In this document: positions 35,774 to 45,537 of the stretch, in pieces
Position numbering within the stretch: position 1 is the first letter of the stretch
How the letters are laid out: every line of letters begins with the position of its first letter
From: Nostoc mirabile CHAB5784
GTDB lineage: Bacteria > Cyanobacteriota > Cyanobacteriia > Cyanobacteriales > Nostocaceae
Assembly (NCBI RefSeq): GCF_020829645.1
Contig: NZ_JAIVFS010000006.1
Location: 97,464-161,463 of the forward strand
Direction: 5' to 3'
Length of the DNA stretch: 64,000 nt
Notes under the pieces: generated by a model
Seen by the model: only the letters and a program-made list of their open reading frames with translations
Databases searched by the model: none
What the model was told of the DNA's origin: nothing
Made by a program: the position numbers and the translations under genes

Positions 35774-36326
35774 CTCTTCACGATTGCGTTTTAATCCTAT
35801 TTTTGAAAATATTAAAGATATAAAAGAATTTCTGCATAAAATACCCATGTGGAGATTTTTTTTGTCGCCCATCAAGAAAAAATGTCAAAATGTAAAAAAT
35901 CTAATTAGTTGTATTGAAAAACAATTAATAGAAGAAATTGATATTTTTTCTCAATTCAATCAATCGCTTAACAATTGTCATTCATTGATATCAGAAGTTT
36001 TATTGGCTAGACAACAAGTACACAAAGCAGCTTTATTAATTTATGAGGCAAAAAATTATAAACCAATGGCTACTAATAATACAGAAAATTCCTATGGAAA
36101 AATTTCTTCTGCAATAAATCGGCTTGCAATTACGAATAATTCAGAGTCAGACAGAGGTGAATTAGATTCATTACTAAAATTGATTCGTGATAGTATCAAA
36201 GACCTGAAGTCATGCAGTGAGGATGATGTAAAAAGGGTTATATACCTTTTCAATAACATAGCAACTCACTATACAGATATGGAGATCATAATTTCAAAAA
36301 TTATTGCCAGCATTTTGATAAGCTAG
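35760..36326 (+). CDS. Helical protein of the NTPase locus, 188 aa (paralogue A)
   Basis: Overlaps the end of the ATPase gene, implying translational coupling. Predicted almost wholly helical: a basic N-terminal part (IKKKCQNVKNLISCIEKQLIEEI), a middle helix pair and a C-terminal segment LLKLIRDSIKDLKSC...VKRVIYLFNNIATHYTDMEIIISKIIASIL. The C terminus aligns with that of the next gene (NSIRDFIRDIKREN...IKRTFDNISTQYTDVQSILSRLVERIL), so the two are diverged paralogues. DNA is more AT-rich than the flanks, which suggests transfer or relaxed selection. No known family recognised. Confidence 0.7.
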   Translation: MTSTNSSRLRFNPIFENIKDIKEFLHKIPMWRFFLSPIKKKCQNVKNLISCIEKQLIEEIDIFSQFNQSLNNCHSLISEVLLARQQVHKAALLIYEAKNYKPMATNNTENSYGKISSAINRLAITNNSESDRGELDSLLKLIRDSIKDLKSCSEDDVKRVIYLFNNIATHYTDMEIIISKIIASILIS

Positions 36327-36399
36327 ATTATGTTATGTATATTGCTTCATCCTAGGAAATAAAAATTTGAGCTTTATATTTATATTGAGGCGTAAAAAT

Positions 36400-36957
36400 A
36401 TGAGTATTGATTTGTCATTATTAGCTTCTATAATTAAAACAATAGGGGATATAAAATATATCTTAGATACAGTTGAAAAAACAAATATATTTCAACGCCA
36501 ACCTAAATTAGATGAACTAAAAAGAGAGGTTACGTCTCTGGAAAAGCAAGTTAATAGTGGGTTTCCTACTTTAGTACAACTTCTTCGCTCTTATTCTTTA
36601 ATATTATCTGATGTAAAAGTAGTAATAGCCATATCAAATAAGGCTTCTGAACTTATTGCAACAGCACCAGATAAAGCACTCCAGTATACAGGAATCTTTA
36701 TCAATCAAATCGAAACTAATCATGGTCAAATTAACTTTGGTATGAGTCAGCTTCCAGCACTTGATGTTAGAGAAGGAGGAGAATTAAGTGGAAAGCTAAA
36801 TTCAATTCGTGATTTTATTAGAGATATAAAAAGAGAAAATAATATCCAAAATATCAAAAGAACTTTTGATAATATATCTACTCAATATACAGATGTACAA
36901 TCAATACTATCACGACTGGTTGAAAGAATTTTGAGTAGTTTAGAGTCAAAGAACTAG
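36400..36957 (+). CDS. Helical protein of the NTPase locus, 185 aa (paralogue B)
   Basis: ATG at 36400 with TTGAGG 10-15 bases upstream. All-helical prediction: IIKTIGDIKYILDTVEK near 10-26, a long helix pair with LVQLLRSYSLILSDVKVVIAISNKASELI near 60-90 and the C-terminal IRDFIRDIKRE...FDNISTQYTDVQSILSRLVERIL shared with paralogue A. The pattern resembles four-helix adaptor or pore-type domains found beside NTPases in conflict systems, but no family is certain. No signal peptide. AT-rich DNA. Confidence 0.7.
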   Translation: MSIDLSLLASIIKTIGDIKYILDTVEKTNIFQRQPKLDELKREVTSLEKQVNSGFPTLVQLLRSYSLILSDVKVVIAISNKASELIATAPDKALQYTGIFINQIETNHGQINFGMSQLPALDVREGGELSGKLNSIRDFIRDIKRENNIQNIKRTFDNISTQYTDVQSILSRLVERILSSLESKN

Positions 36958-37505
36958 TACTGCTATGCAGAATTCAAGATTCAAAATGCCTATGAAGTAA
37001 TCCCTTAAGCAATTTAAAATGGTAGCTTTATTTACAATGGCTGATTTAGGAAAATGGATTTAATAGCTTACAACTTTCGTAGTGGAGGCAGTATGAGCGG
37101 CGGCTTCCGCCGATTATAACTGCTGTTGCGTTACATTTATAACCCACCGAAAGCACCTTTAATGGTGTGTTACGCTGTTGCTAACACACCATACAAAAAA
37201 GAAGTTTTGTATTTTGTTTAATCCAAGTTACTTAATTATTGTACATAGTCATTATTAGCCATAAGACTGATAAGTAAGCATGAATAAACCGAACTATGCA
37301 ACGAAATGTAAACTCGCTAAAACTCTTGTGATTGCTTTGTTTCACTTCGTTACACTCGCAATGATGAACTTATAAATTTTCCCACCCACCTACTTAATCT
37401 CATTCACCTTTAATTATTAATTTACAGAAAACGCTTGAGGCTGCTATATCAATCTGGTCTGCATCAACTGTGTTCAAAAACAAATTCTTTAGGAACTGAA
37501 TTAAA
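36958..37505. other. Intergenic region inside the NTPase locus
   Basis: 548 bases without a supported gene. It holds a GGTGTGTTACG...TAACACACC repeat at about 37165-37190 and a CGGCGGCTTCCGCCG hairpin at about 37098-37112. A separate promoter for the second ATPase gene is likely here; no clear boxes seen. Confidence 0.45.
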
Positions 37506-38927
37506 ATGACACTCGATTTGCAGAAGTTTTACCAAGCTTGCAACCCTAGCAAGACCTTGGCTGTAGAAAATGCCGAGGATCGAAAGTACTATATTGATTT
37601 TTCCTCAGTGCGCGGTGGCAGGATTATTGAGGAGTTAAAGGAGAATATTACATTTTTCTCACCGGAAGGGACTACCTGCGAATTATTTACAGGACATATC
37701 GGCTGCGGCAAATCTACAGAATTGCTCAGGCTGAAAGCAGAATTAGAGCAATCAGACTTTCATGTAGTATATTTTGAATCCAGTCAAGACCTAGAAATGG
37801 GTGATGTTGATATCAGTGATATTTTATTGAGCGTAGCTCGCCGAGTTAGTGAAAGTCTCGATAGCTTAGAAAAACTGGAAATTCCTGAACCCCAAGGTCT
37901 GAAGAAAATACTTCAAGGAGCCGCTAAACTGTTGATGACAGAAGTTGAAGTTTCTGCCGAAGCATCAATTCCTGGCATTGGTAAAGTTTCTACGAGTACT
38001 GAGGGTAAGTTTGCCGCCGAAGCGAAAAATCCAGATATTGGAGAACTGAAAGCAAATGAGAAAGAAGGAGTATCAGTGGTGGCACTAGGCATTGACAAGA
38101 TTACAGCCAAAGCCAAAAATAGCCCTGAACTTCGCAACAAGTTAAGAGAATATTTAGGGCCGCGCACAAAAGGCATTATAGATGTAATTAACGAGGAACT
38201 ACTCGAACCTGCCATAGTAAAACTGAAGCAACACGGCAAAAAAGGACTAGTGGTAATTGTCGATAATCTTGATCGCGTTGAGACTGCTAACAAGTCCTGG
38301 GGACGACCTCAGCCTGAATATCTATTTGTAGATCGGGGAGAACAATTAACTCAACTCAAGTGCCACATGGTTTACACCATGCCTTTAGAGTTAATGTTTT
38401 CCAACGACTTGAGCAGGTTAACACAGCGGTTTATGGTCTATCCAAAAGTGTTACCAATGGTGCCAGTGCAATTACGCGATGGCAGTGAATGCGCTGAAGG
38501 TATGGCACTATTGGCACAGATGATACTAGCAAGAGTTTATCCTGATAATCAGCCACAGGAGCGCCTCGGCTGGATTACAGAGATTTTTGATACTCCGGAA
38601 ACATTAGAAAGACTCTGCCGAATTAGTGGCGGTCATGTCCGCGAATTACTCAGACTGCTCAACGATTGGATCAAAAAGGAAAGAAAACTACCTTTATCGC
38701 GTGCAGGGTTAGAAACTGTAATTAGAGCCTACTGCAATCAAATGACCTTAGCAATCACAGATGATGAGTGGGACTTGTTGCGCCAAGTACAAGAGCGGAA
38801 ATGGGTAAGCGGCGATGATGGATACCGAATTTTGGTACACAGTCGATTCGTCTATGAGTACCGAGATACTCAGGGGTCTTGGTTTGAAATTAATCCGATT
38901 TTGGCAGAATCAAGAAAATTACAGTGA
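37506..38927 (+). CDS. P-loop ATPase of the NTPase locus (second copy)
   Basis: 473 residues, strongly similar to the first copy: KFYQACNPSKTLAV, YYIDFSSVRGGRIIEELKE, Walker A TGHIGCGKST with Lys69, Walker B GLVVIVDNLDRV, WGRPQPEYLFVDRGEQL, and the winged-helix-like end RLCRISGGHVRELLRLL...FVYEYRDTQGSWFEINPIL. Between residues 135 and 205 it carries about 40 extra residues (Ala/Gly/Lys-rich, PGIGKVSTSTEGKF) relative to copy one, and it lacks copy one's C-terminal extension. Its stop overlaps the start of the next gene (TGATG), so it is translationally linked to the pseudo-NTPase-like protein and probably to the nSTAND gene. Confidence 0.82.
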   Translation: MTLDLQKFYQACNPSKTLAVENAEDRKYYIDFSSVRGGRIIEELKENITFFSPEGTTCELFTGHIGCGKSTELLRLKAELEQSDFHVVYFESSQDLEMGDVDISDILLSVARRVSESLDSLEKLEIPEPQGLKKILQGAAKLLMTEVEVSAEASIPGIGKVSTSTEGKFAAEAKNPDIGELKANEKEGVSVVALGIDKITAKAKNSPELRNKLREYLGPRTKGIIDVINEELLEPAIVKLKQHGKKGLVVIVDNLDRVETANKSWGRPQPEYLFVDRGEQLTQLKCHMVYTMPLELMFSNDLSRLTQRFMVYPKVLPMVPVQLRDGSECAEGMALLAQMILARVYPDNQPQERLGWITEIFDTPETLERLCRISGGHVRELLRLLNDWIKKERKLPLSRAGLETVIRAYCNQMTLAITDDEWDLLRQVQERKWVSGDDGYRILVHSRFVYEYRDTQGSWFEINPILAESRKLQ

Positions 38928-39412
38928 TGAGAAACCTACGTTGCCAGAAAAATGTCACTGCCTACCATAATGAGTCATTGGAGGAGTTGGTATGGGCAAT
39001 GAAGGCATCTGAAGGAAACTTTTCAGTTCTTTTAGCGCATTGTAACGATCCTTTCCTACAAAATTCTATTAGACAACACCTGCTAACAATATATGAACGT
39101 AATATTCAAGAAATATTTATTGAGAAATCTGATACAAAACTTTATACCTTTATCGAAGCTAAATTAATAAATGAGCAGGTAACAGCCTTAATGGTATATG
39201 GTCTAGAATCAGTTACTGAGATAGATAAAGTGCTAATTACGACAAATATTTTTAGAGATAATTTCAAAAATTTTTCACTTCCTATTGTGCTATGGGTTAA
39301 TGATGAGGTTATAGTAAAGCTTCAGCGGATAGCACCTGATTTCTACAGTTGGACTACAACAACTCAATTTGCAGTCATTTCTGATGAATCGCGAAAAACG
39401 CCAGAATTTTAG
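38927..39412 (+). CDS. Stand-alone copy of the nSTAND protein's N-terminal domain, 161 aa
   Basis: It aligns along its length with residues about 5-160 of the next protein: NESLEELVWAMKASEGNFSVLLAHCND against NENSLQELIWAIATSQEEFSLILALCNG, VTALMVYGLESVTEIDKVL against PQALVVSGLESVSKLEQVL, and FSLPIVLWVNDEVIVKLQRIAPDFYSW against FYFPLVLWVTDDVLHKLMRLAPDLHSW. The strand-helix order resembles a P-loop NTPase core without a Walker A lysine, so a pseudo-NTPase or adaptor is likely. It sits with TGATG overlap after the ATPase and two bases before the next gene. It may be a separate adaptor or the relic of a truncated duplicate. Confidence 0.75.
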   Translation: MRNLRCQKNVTAYHNESLEELVWAMKASEGNFSVLLAHCNDPFLQNSIRQHLLTIYERNIQEIFIEKSDTKLYTFIEAKLINEQVTALMVYGLESVTEIDKVLITTNIFRDNFKNFSLPIVLWVNDEVIVKLQRIAPDFYSWTTTTQFAVISDESRKTPEF

Positions 39413-39414
39413 CT

Positions 39415-42400
39415 ATGGTTAACCGACATCACTCAGAAAATGTACTGAAGTACAACGAAAATTCTTTACAGGAATTAATATGGGCGATCGCTACTTCTCA
39501 AGAAGAATTTTCCCTGATTTTGGCACTTTGTAATGGAGCTAGTTTGCGAAGGCGTTTGGTGCAAAGTCTGCAAGCGTCGAGCGATTTGAAAATTCGGGAG
39601 ATAGTTTTGGATAAATCGATTAAAACATTTTTCCAGACTATCCAAAATTTACTCGGTTCTGAGCATCCCCAGGCGCTGGTAGTATCTGGTTTAGAATCGG
39701 TCAGCAAGCTAGAACAAGTGCTGAGTGGTGCTAATCAGGTCAGGGAGGAGTTTAGAAAAAATTTTTACTTCCCGTTGGTGTTGTGGGTAACGGATGACGT
39801 GCTGCACAAACTCATGCGATTAGCACCAGATTTACACAGTTGGAGTACTATCGTTGAATTTGCGATCGCCACTGATGATTTAATTGATTTTATCCAGCAA
39901 ACTGCTGATGAAATCTTTGAAAAAGTTTTAGCCGCTGGTGCAGGCAGATATCTCGATAGTACAGCGCTGAATTTACAAGTTGGCTCTCCACGCCGAGTTG
40001 AGTTGGAGTCAGCATGGCATGATTTACAAAATCGTCGTTTGAGTTTGAATCCAGAACTGGAAGCGAGTTTAGAATTTATGCTAGGTCGGGCGAATTCTAG
40101 TTCACTGGAATTGTCAGGGCAATATTACGAGCGTAGTTTAGCTCTTTTTGTCAACGATTCACCATCACCCCGCTTCCTAGAACGACGCGCCTGTTTACTT
40201 TACTCTCTAGGACTTTGGTGGCGTACCTATGCAGTGTTACATCACCCCGAACGCGATCGTGCTATTGGTTTTGCTAAAAATTATTTTCAGGAATGTATTG
40301 AGGTATTTGAGCAAGCTAATCGCCAAGATTTGGTAGCAAAATTTATCAACGCTTTGGGTTCTGTACTGCAAGATTTGCAACAGTGGGAAGAGTTGGAGGC
40401 TGTTGCTAACAAAGCAATTGCGTTGCATCAAACCTATCCTAATCAGTTTAAACTAGCCAGAGCTTATAGCTTTCTGGCTGAGGTGCTAATTGCTAAATCC
40501 GCTTGGAATGAGGCAAAGCAAACAGCCGAACAAGCGCTTTCTTTGCTGGATAGCTTGCAAATAGATACATCTGAGCCAGTCTCAGAGGAGATGAAAGCAG
40601 ATTTAGATTGGGAAAGGTCGTATCATCAGGGTTGGTATTTTTTTGCGTTAGCGCGATCGCAATCTGCACTCAATCAACCAGAAGCAGCACTGCAAACCTT
40701 AGAAACTGCCAGAACAGAAACCAAAGCACAATACGATCCAGAACTTTACATTCAGATTTTGGCAGAGTTACGAGCAAACTACTTTAAAAAAGGTGAATAT
40801 CGAACTGCATTTCATCTTAAACAAGAACAGCGATCGCTTGAACAGCAATATGGTTTCCGTGCTTTCATGGGTGCAGGTAGGTTACAAGCACAACAAATAG
40901 TAAATAACCCGACTTTACCATCGGTTGAACAACAAGCAACAGTAGCCACAGAAATCGCTGCTTCTGGAAGACAGCAAGATATTAATCGCCTCATTGAGCG
41001 CATGGGTCAACATGACCGTAAACTAACAATTATTCATGGGCAATCAGGTGTTGGTAAAAGTTCAATTTTACAGGCTGGATTAATCCCTGCATTGAAACAG
41101 AGATCCATTGGTGTTCGTGATGTTTTGCCTGTTTTACAGCAAGCTTACCCAGATTGGATTATAGAATTAGGCAACCGTTTACGAGATGCTATTTCTGATT
41201 TACCGCGCATTCCTTATGAAGGCAGAAGCTATGAATACTCTCCTCCCTTAAGAGAAGACGCAGCAGGGGAAAAGTCTATTCTCAAGCAATTAGAAAAACA
41301 TGATGATTATAACCTGCTGACAGTTTTAATATTCGATCAATTTGAAGAATTTTTCTTCATTTATAATGATCCAAGCAATAGACGAAAATTTTACGAATTT
41401 TTACGTGACTGCTTAGATATCCCTTATATAAAGGTTATCTTGTCTTTACGCGAAGATTATCTCCATTATTTATTAGAATGTAATAATCGGCTGGCAAACT
41501 TTGATGTAATTAATAATAATGTTTTAGATAAAGATATTCTCTACCATTTGGATAACTTTTCATTAGAAGACGCTAAATTAATTATTCAAAACTTAACTCA
41601 AAAAAGCCAGTCAGTTTTAGAAGCACCATTAATTGATGAATTGGTGAAAGATTTAGCTAGAGACTTAGGCGAAGTACGCCCCATTGAATTGCAAGTAGTA
41701 GGAGCGCAATTACAAACAGAAAAAATAACGAAGCTAGAACAGTATCAGCAACATGGGCCTAAAGAAAACTTTGTTGGGCGATTTTTAGAAGAAATTGTCC
41801 AAGACTGCGGTTCTGATAATGAACAGATAGCTAAATTAGTTTTATATTTGCTCACAGATGAAAATAATACCCGCCCTTTAAAAACTCGTGCTGATTTGGA
41901 ATTAGAGTTAGATGTAAAAACTGAAAAACTCGACTTAGTTTTAGAAATCTTAGTGAAATCGGGGTTAGTCCTAAGAGTACCAGCATCACCTGCTGACCGC
42001 TATCAACTAGTACATGATTATTTAGTACCATTTGTGCGCCAGCAACAATCAGCCAGATTAATTGCTGAGTTGGAAAAGGAGAGAGAACAACGAAAGCTAA
42101 CAGAAGCAAAGCTGAATGAAGTTCTTAAGCAGCAACTACTAGAAACACGTCGCGGATTGCTTTGGAAAGTATCATTAGGAACGATAGCTGGAGCATTAAC
42201 AATATTCTTACCTGTGGTGTTGATAAGTCAGAACAATACCCAACTCATATCTATAAGTACAGAAGCAAAAGGGCTACTAAAATCGAATCAAGATTTAGAG
42301 GCGTTGGTCAAAAGTATAAAAGCAGGTAAACGACTGCAACAGTGGTGGTCAGTTGGAGTAAAACCCGAAACTGAAATGCAAGTAAAGACTGCATTACAAG

Positions 42401-45400
42401 ATGCAGTTTATACCATAAAAGAGCGTAACAGCTTAGAAGGACATAGTGATACTGTCACGAGCCTTAGCTTTAGTCCTGACGGTAAAATGTTAGCCTCTGG
42501 CAGTGCAGATGGCGTGGTGATAATTTGGAATCGCGATGGTAGAAAAATCAAAAATTTTAAAGCCCATGAAAAGAAAATTACTAGGCTTGGCTTCAGCCCC
42601 AACAGTCAAAAAATACTTTCTGCGAGTGAAGATAAAACTCTAAAATTGTGGAGTTTAGAAGGTAAAAAAATTGCCACTTTCAAAGGACATAAAGAGGAGA
42701 TTACTACTTTTAGCTTCAGCCCCGATGGACACAAATTGATTTCTGGTAGTAACGACGAAACTTTAAAACTTTGGAATTTGGACGGTACAGAAATCAAAAC
42801 CTTCAGGGGACACAAGGAGGGCATTAACAGCGTCAACTTTAGCCCGGATGGCAAGGTAATTGCTTCTACTAGTAACAATATGATGAGATTATGGAGTCTA
42901 GATGGAAAAGAAATTAAAACATTGAATCAAGGAGGTAATGGCGTCAGCTTCAGCCCCGATAGCCAAACTATTGTTGTAGAAAATGGTAGTGATATTACAC
43001 TAAGGCGTCGTGACGGCTCTTTTATTAATTCATTGTATGGTAGTTATCAAAGTCCAGTTTTTAGCCGTGATGGTCGGGCTCTTTACACGGCTAGCGTCTC
43101 TGGAGAAACTCTAATCGCATCAATTTTAAAGATTGACACTAAAAACAGAGTTAACTTTAATTTTAGAGGACATAGAAATACAGTCACTAGTATTAGCTTC
43201 AGCCCTGATGGTAAGATGCTCGCTTCTGGAAGCGAGGACAAAACTATAAAACTCTGGAGTCTGGAAAGCAGAAAATTCCAAACTTCTAATGAAAGTGAGT
43301 TTAATGAGGTGAAGGAGGTGAATGAAGTCAGTTTCAGTCCCAATGGTCAGATAGTTGCCTCTATTAATAATAAAGAAGTAAAACTTTGGCAACGTGATGG
43401 CACTCTAAAGACAACCTTGCCAGAAAGTAAATCAAAAATTAGTTTTAGTACCGATAGTCATAAATTAGTTTCTGCCAGTCAGGTTAATACATTGCAACTG
43501 TGGTCGCAGAATGGTACTTTTATCAAAAGTTCTCAGGGTAAATTTATTGATGGCAGTTTCAGCCCCAATAACCGAACAATTGCTCTAGTAAGGAATGATA
43601 ATACTGTAGAACTACTATCATCAACTGATGGCAAGCTAATTAAAATTCTCCAAGGTCACAAAGATAAGATATACCAGATTAGCTTCAGTTCAAATCGAGA
43701 AACTCTTGCCACCGCTAGTGAAGATAAAACTGTCAAACTCTGGCGACGGGATGGAACATTCATTGCCAGCCTTAATGGCCTTAATAAAGTATCTCAGATC
43801 AACTTCAGCCCAGATGGAGAAACTCTTGTCACAGCTAGTGAAGATAAGATTATTAAACTCTGGCGTCGCAATGGAACACTTATTACCAGCTTTAATGGTG
43901 ATATCCAAAATATTGGTTTCAGTCGTAATAGCAAAACGTTGGCTATTTTGGACAGCGATAACACTGTAAATTTTCTGGCAAGGGACGGTAAATTAATTAA
44001 GAGTCTGAAATCTGATCAGAAAATGTCAGTAAATTTTAGCTCTGATGGGGAGATAATAGCTATTAACAATCGAGTGCAAAATGAGACGGAGAAGACACCA
44101 GAATTATGGCGCATGGATGGCACTTTCCTGGTAAAGCTTCAGAATAAGGACAAAAGCCGCTATATTGGAGTCTTAGATTTTACGCCTGATAGTCAGATAA
44201 TTCTTCGTTACAATGATAATAACAAAGTAAATTTTTGGAGGCGTGATGGATCTCTTCTCTTAACTTTGGATAAACGTGTAAAGAGTTTTAGTCCGGATTA
44301 CCAAACTTTTGTTACTGTTGAAGGCAATGATAATTTAAAGCTTTGGAAGCGTGATGGTACACCAATTAGAACTATTCAAGTCAAAAGTCAAAAGGTAAAT
44401 TTAAGCAATAATTCATCAGATTTAAAGTTCAGCCGAGATGGTCAAATTTTAATTATCACAACAAATTTTGGTACTGTAGAACTGTGGCGGATTGACGGTA
44501 CTTTCCTCAAAACTTTCGAGTGTCTTCCAGATAAAAAGATTGAGCACTTTAGTGATGATAATTTCTGCGACTACCAACCCCTACTGAGTTTCAGTTCAGA
44601 TAGTCAAACCTTAGCTATCCAGACTAATAAGAATGAAGTACAATTCTGGGGAATTAATGGTAATGGTAAGACAAAAGTAAAACTGTTAAAGACTATTAAG
44701 GTACAAAATAATCGGGTTGAAAGCATGGTACCTATCCCCAATAGCAATAAAATAGCAATTTTTGGGAGTGATGATGTATTAAAACTATGGCAGCTTCCTG
44801 AACAATCAGGCAAGGAAGCTCAACTATTAAAGACTTTGCCAGGGCATAAAAGTTGGATAAAGAGTTTGAGTATCAGCCCTAAGAGTGGGATGATTGCTTC
44901 AGCAAGTGACGACAATACTGTGAAACTTTGGCGGCGTGATGGTACTCTGGTTTACACTTTCACTGGACATAAAAATAAGGTAAACAGCGTCAGTTTTAGC
45001 CCAGATGGTGAGCTAATTGCCTCAGCGAGTGATGACAAAACCGTTAAAGTCTGGCAAACCGATGGCAAAGTAATTAAATCTTTTGAAGAGCATGGTAACA
45101 AGGTAACAAGTGTGAGTTTCAGCCCAGATAGTAAAACTATTGCCTCTGCCAGTCAAGACAATACAATAAAACTTTGGAGTCTAGATAGCAAAAATAGTAA
45201 AAGTTCAGCTACTTTAAATGCTGATGAGCCTGTTACCAAAGTCAGTTTTAGCCCAAATGGTAAGATGATTGCCTCAGCTGGTGTGACAAAAGTCAAACTC
45301 TGGAGCATTGATGGTACTTTATTGACAACTTATGAGCGCTTTGGTAGCAATGATGTTAGTTTTAGTCGAGATGGTAAAACTATTGCTGCTCCTTCTGGCA

Positions 45401-45537
45401 ACGGAATTTCAGTTTGGAATTTTGACCTCAAGGAACTGCTCAAGCGTGGTTGTGAGGTGGCGCATGATTATCTGAAGAATAACCCAAAAGCAGAGAGCGA
45501 TCGCTATCTCTGTGACGACATCTACAAAAAGAAGTGA
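39415..45537 (+). CDS. Giant nSTAND NTPase-WD40 membrane-anchored protein, 2040 aa
   Basis: Order of parts: pseudo-NTPase/adaptor domain (1-165, shared with the preceding gene); TPR-like helices (about 200-480); nSTAND1-type NTPase (about 505-870) with Walker A HGQSGVGKSS (Lys548), Walker B LLTVLIFDQFEEFF (Asp641) and the REDYLHYL motif near 685; a charged coiled coil (about 880-910); a transmembrane helix (about 915-940); and more than 20 WD40 repeats (about 1000-2005), enough for three propellers. In this class the repeats bind a trigger and the NTPase oligomerises. It is the last gene of the locus, coupled to the ATPase and the stand-alone domain. Function is unknown; defence or regulated signalling are inferences. 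Confidence 0.85.
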   Translation: MVNRHHSENVLKYNENSLQELIWAIATSQEEFSLILALCNGASLRRRLVQSLQASSDLKIREIVLDKSIKTFFQTIQNLLGSEHPQALVVSGLESVSKLEQVLSGANQVREEFRKNFYFPLVLWVTDDVLHKLMRLAPDLHSWSTIVEFAIATDDLIDFIQQTADEIFEKVLAAGAGRYLDSTALNLQVGSPRRVELESAWHDLQNRRLSLNPELEASLEFMLGRANSSSLELSGQYYERSLALFVNDSPSPRFLERRACLLYSLGLWWRTYAVLHHPERDRAIGFAKNYFQECIEVFEQANRQDLVAKFINALGSVLQDLQQWEELEAVANKAIALHQTYPNQFKLARAYSFLAEVLIAKSAWNEAKQTAEQALSLLDSLQIDTSEPVSEEMKADLDWERSYHQGWYFFALARSQSALNQPEAALQTLETARTETKAQYDPELYIQILAELRANYFKKGEYRTAFHLKQEQRSLEQQYGFRAFMGAGRLQAQQIVNNPTLPSVEQQATVATEIAASGRQQDINRLIERMGQHDRKLTIIHGQSGVGKSSILQAGLIPALKQRSIGVRDVLPVLQQAYPDWIIELGNRLRDAISDLPRIPYEGRSYEYSPPLREDAAGEKSILKQLEKHDDYNLLTVLIFDQFEEFFFIYNDPSNRRKFYEFLRDCLDIPYIKVILSLREDYLHYLLECNNRLANFDVINNNVLDKDILYHLDNFSLEDAKLIIQNLTQKSQSVLEAPLIDELVKDLARDLGEVRPIELQVVGAQLQTEKITKLEQYQQHGPKENFVGRFLEEIVQDCGSDNEQIAKLVLYLLTDENNTRPLKTRADLELELDVKTEKLDLVLEILVKSGLVLRVPASPADRYQLVHDYLVPFVRQQQSARLIAELEKEREQRKLTEAKLNEVLKQQLLETRRGLLWKVSLGTIAGALTIFLPVVLISQNNTQLISISTEAKGLLKSNQDLEALVKSIKAGKRLQQWWSVGVKPETEMQVKTALQDAVYTIKERNSLEGHSDTVTSLSFSPDGKMLASGSADGVVIIWNRDGRKIKNFKAHEKKITRLGFSPNSQKILSASEDKTLKLWSLEGKKIATFKGHKEEITTFSFSPDGHKLISGSNDETLKLWNLDGTEIKTFRGHKEGINSVNFSPDGKVIASTSNNMMRLWSLDGKEIKTLNQGGNGVSFSPDSQTIVVENGSDITLRRRDGSFINSLYGSYQSPVFSRDGRALYTASVSGETLIASILKIDTKNRVNFNFRGHRNTVTSISFSPDGKMLASGSEDKTIKLWSLESRKFQTSNESEFNEVKEVNEVSFSPNGQIVASINNKEVKLWQRDGTLKTTLPESKSKISFSTDSHKLVSASQVNTLQLWSQNGTFIKSSQGKFIDGSFSPNNRTIALVRNDNTVELLSSTDGKLIKILQGHKDKIYQISFSSNRETLATASEDKTVKLWRRDGTFIASLNGLNKVSQINFSPDGETLVTASEDKIIKLWRRNGTLITSFNGDIQNIGFSRNSKTLAILDSDNTVNFLARDGKLIKSLKSDQKMSVNFSSDGEIIAINNRVQNETEKTPELWRMDGTFLVKLQNKDKSRYIGVLDFTPDSQIILRYNDNNKVNFWRRDGSLLLTLDKRVKSFSPDYQTFVTVEGNDNLKLWKRDGTPIRTIQVKSQKVNLSNNSSDLKFSRDGQILIITTNFGTVELWRIDGTFLKTFECLPDKKIEHFSDDNFCDYQPLLSFSSDSQTLAIQTNKNEVQFWGINGNGKTKVKLLKTIKVQNNRVESMVPIPNSNKIAIFGSDDVLKLWQLPEQSGKEAQLLKTLPGHKSWIKSLSISPKSGMIASASDDNTVKLWRRDGTLVYTFTGHKNKVNSVSFSPDGELIASASDDKTVKVWQTDGKVIKSFEEHGNKVTSVSFSPDSKTIASASQDNTIKLWSLDSKNSKSSATLNADEPVTKVSFSPNGKMIASAGVTKVKLWSIDGTLLTTYERFGSNDVSFSRDGKTIAAPSGNGISVWNFDLKELLKRGCEVAHDYLKNNPKAESDRYLCDDIYKKK

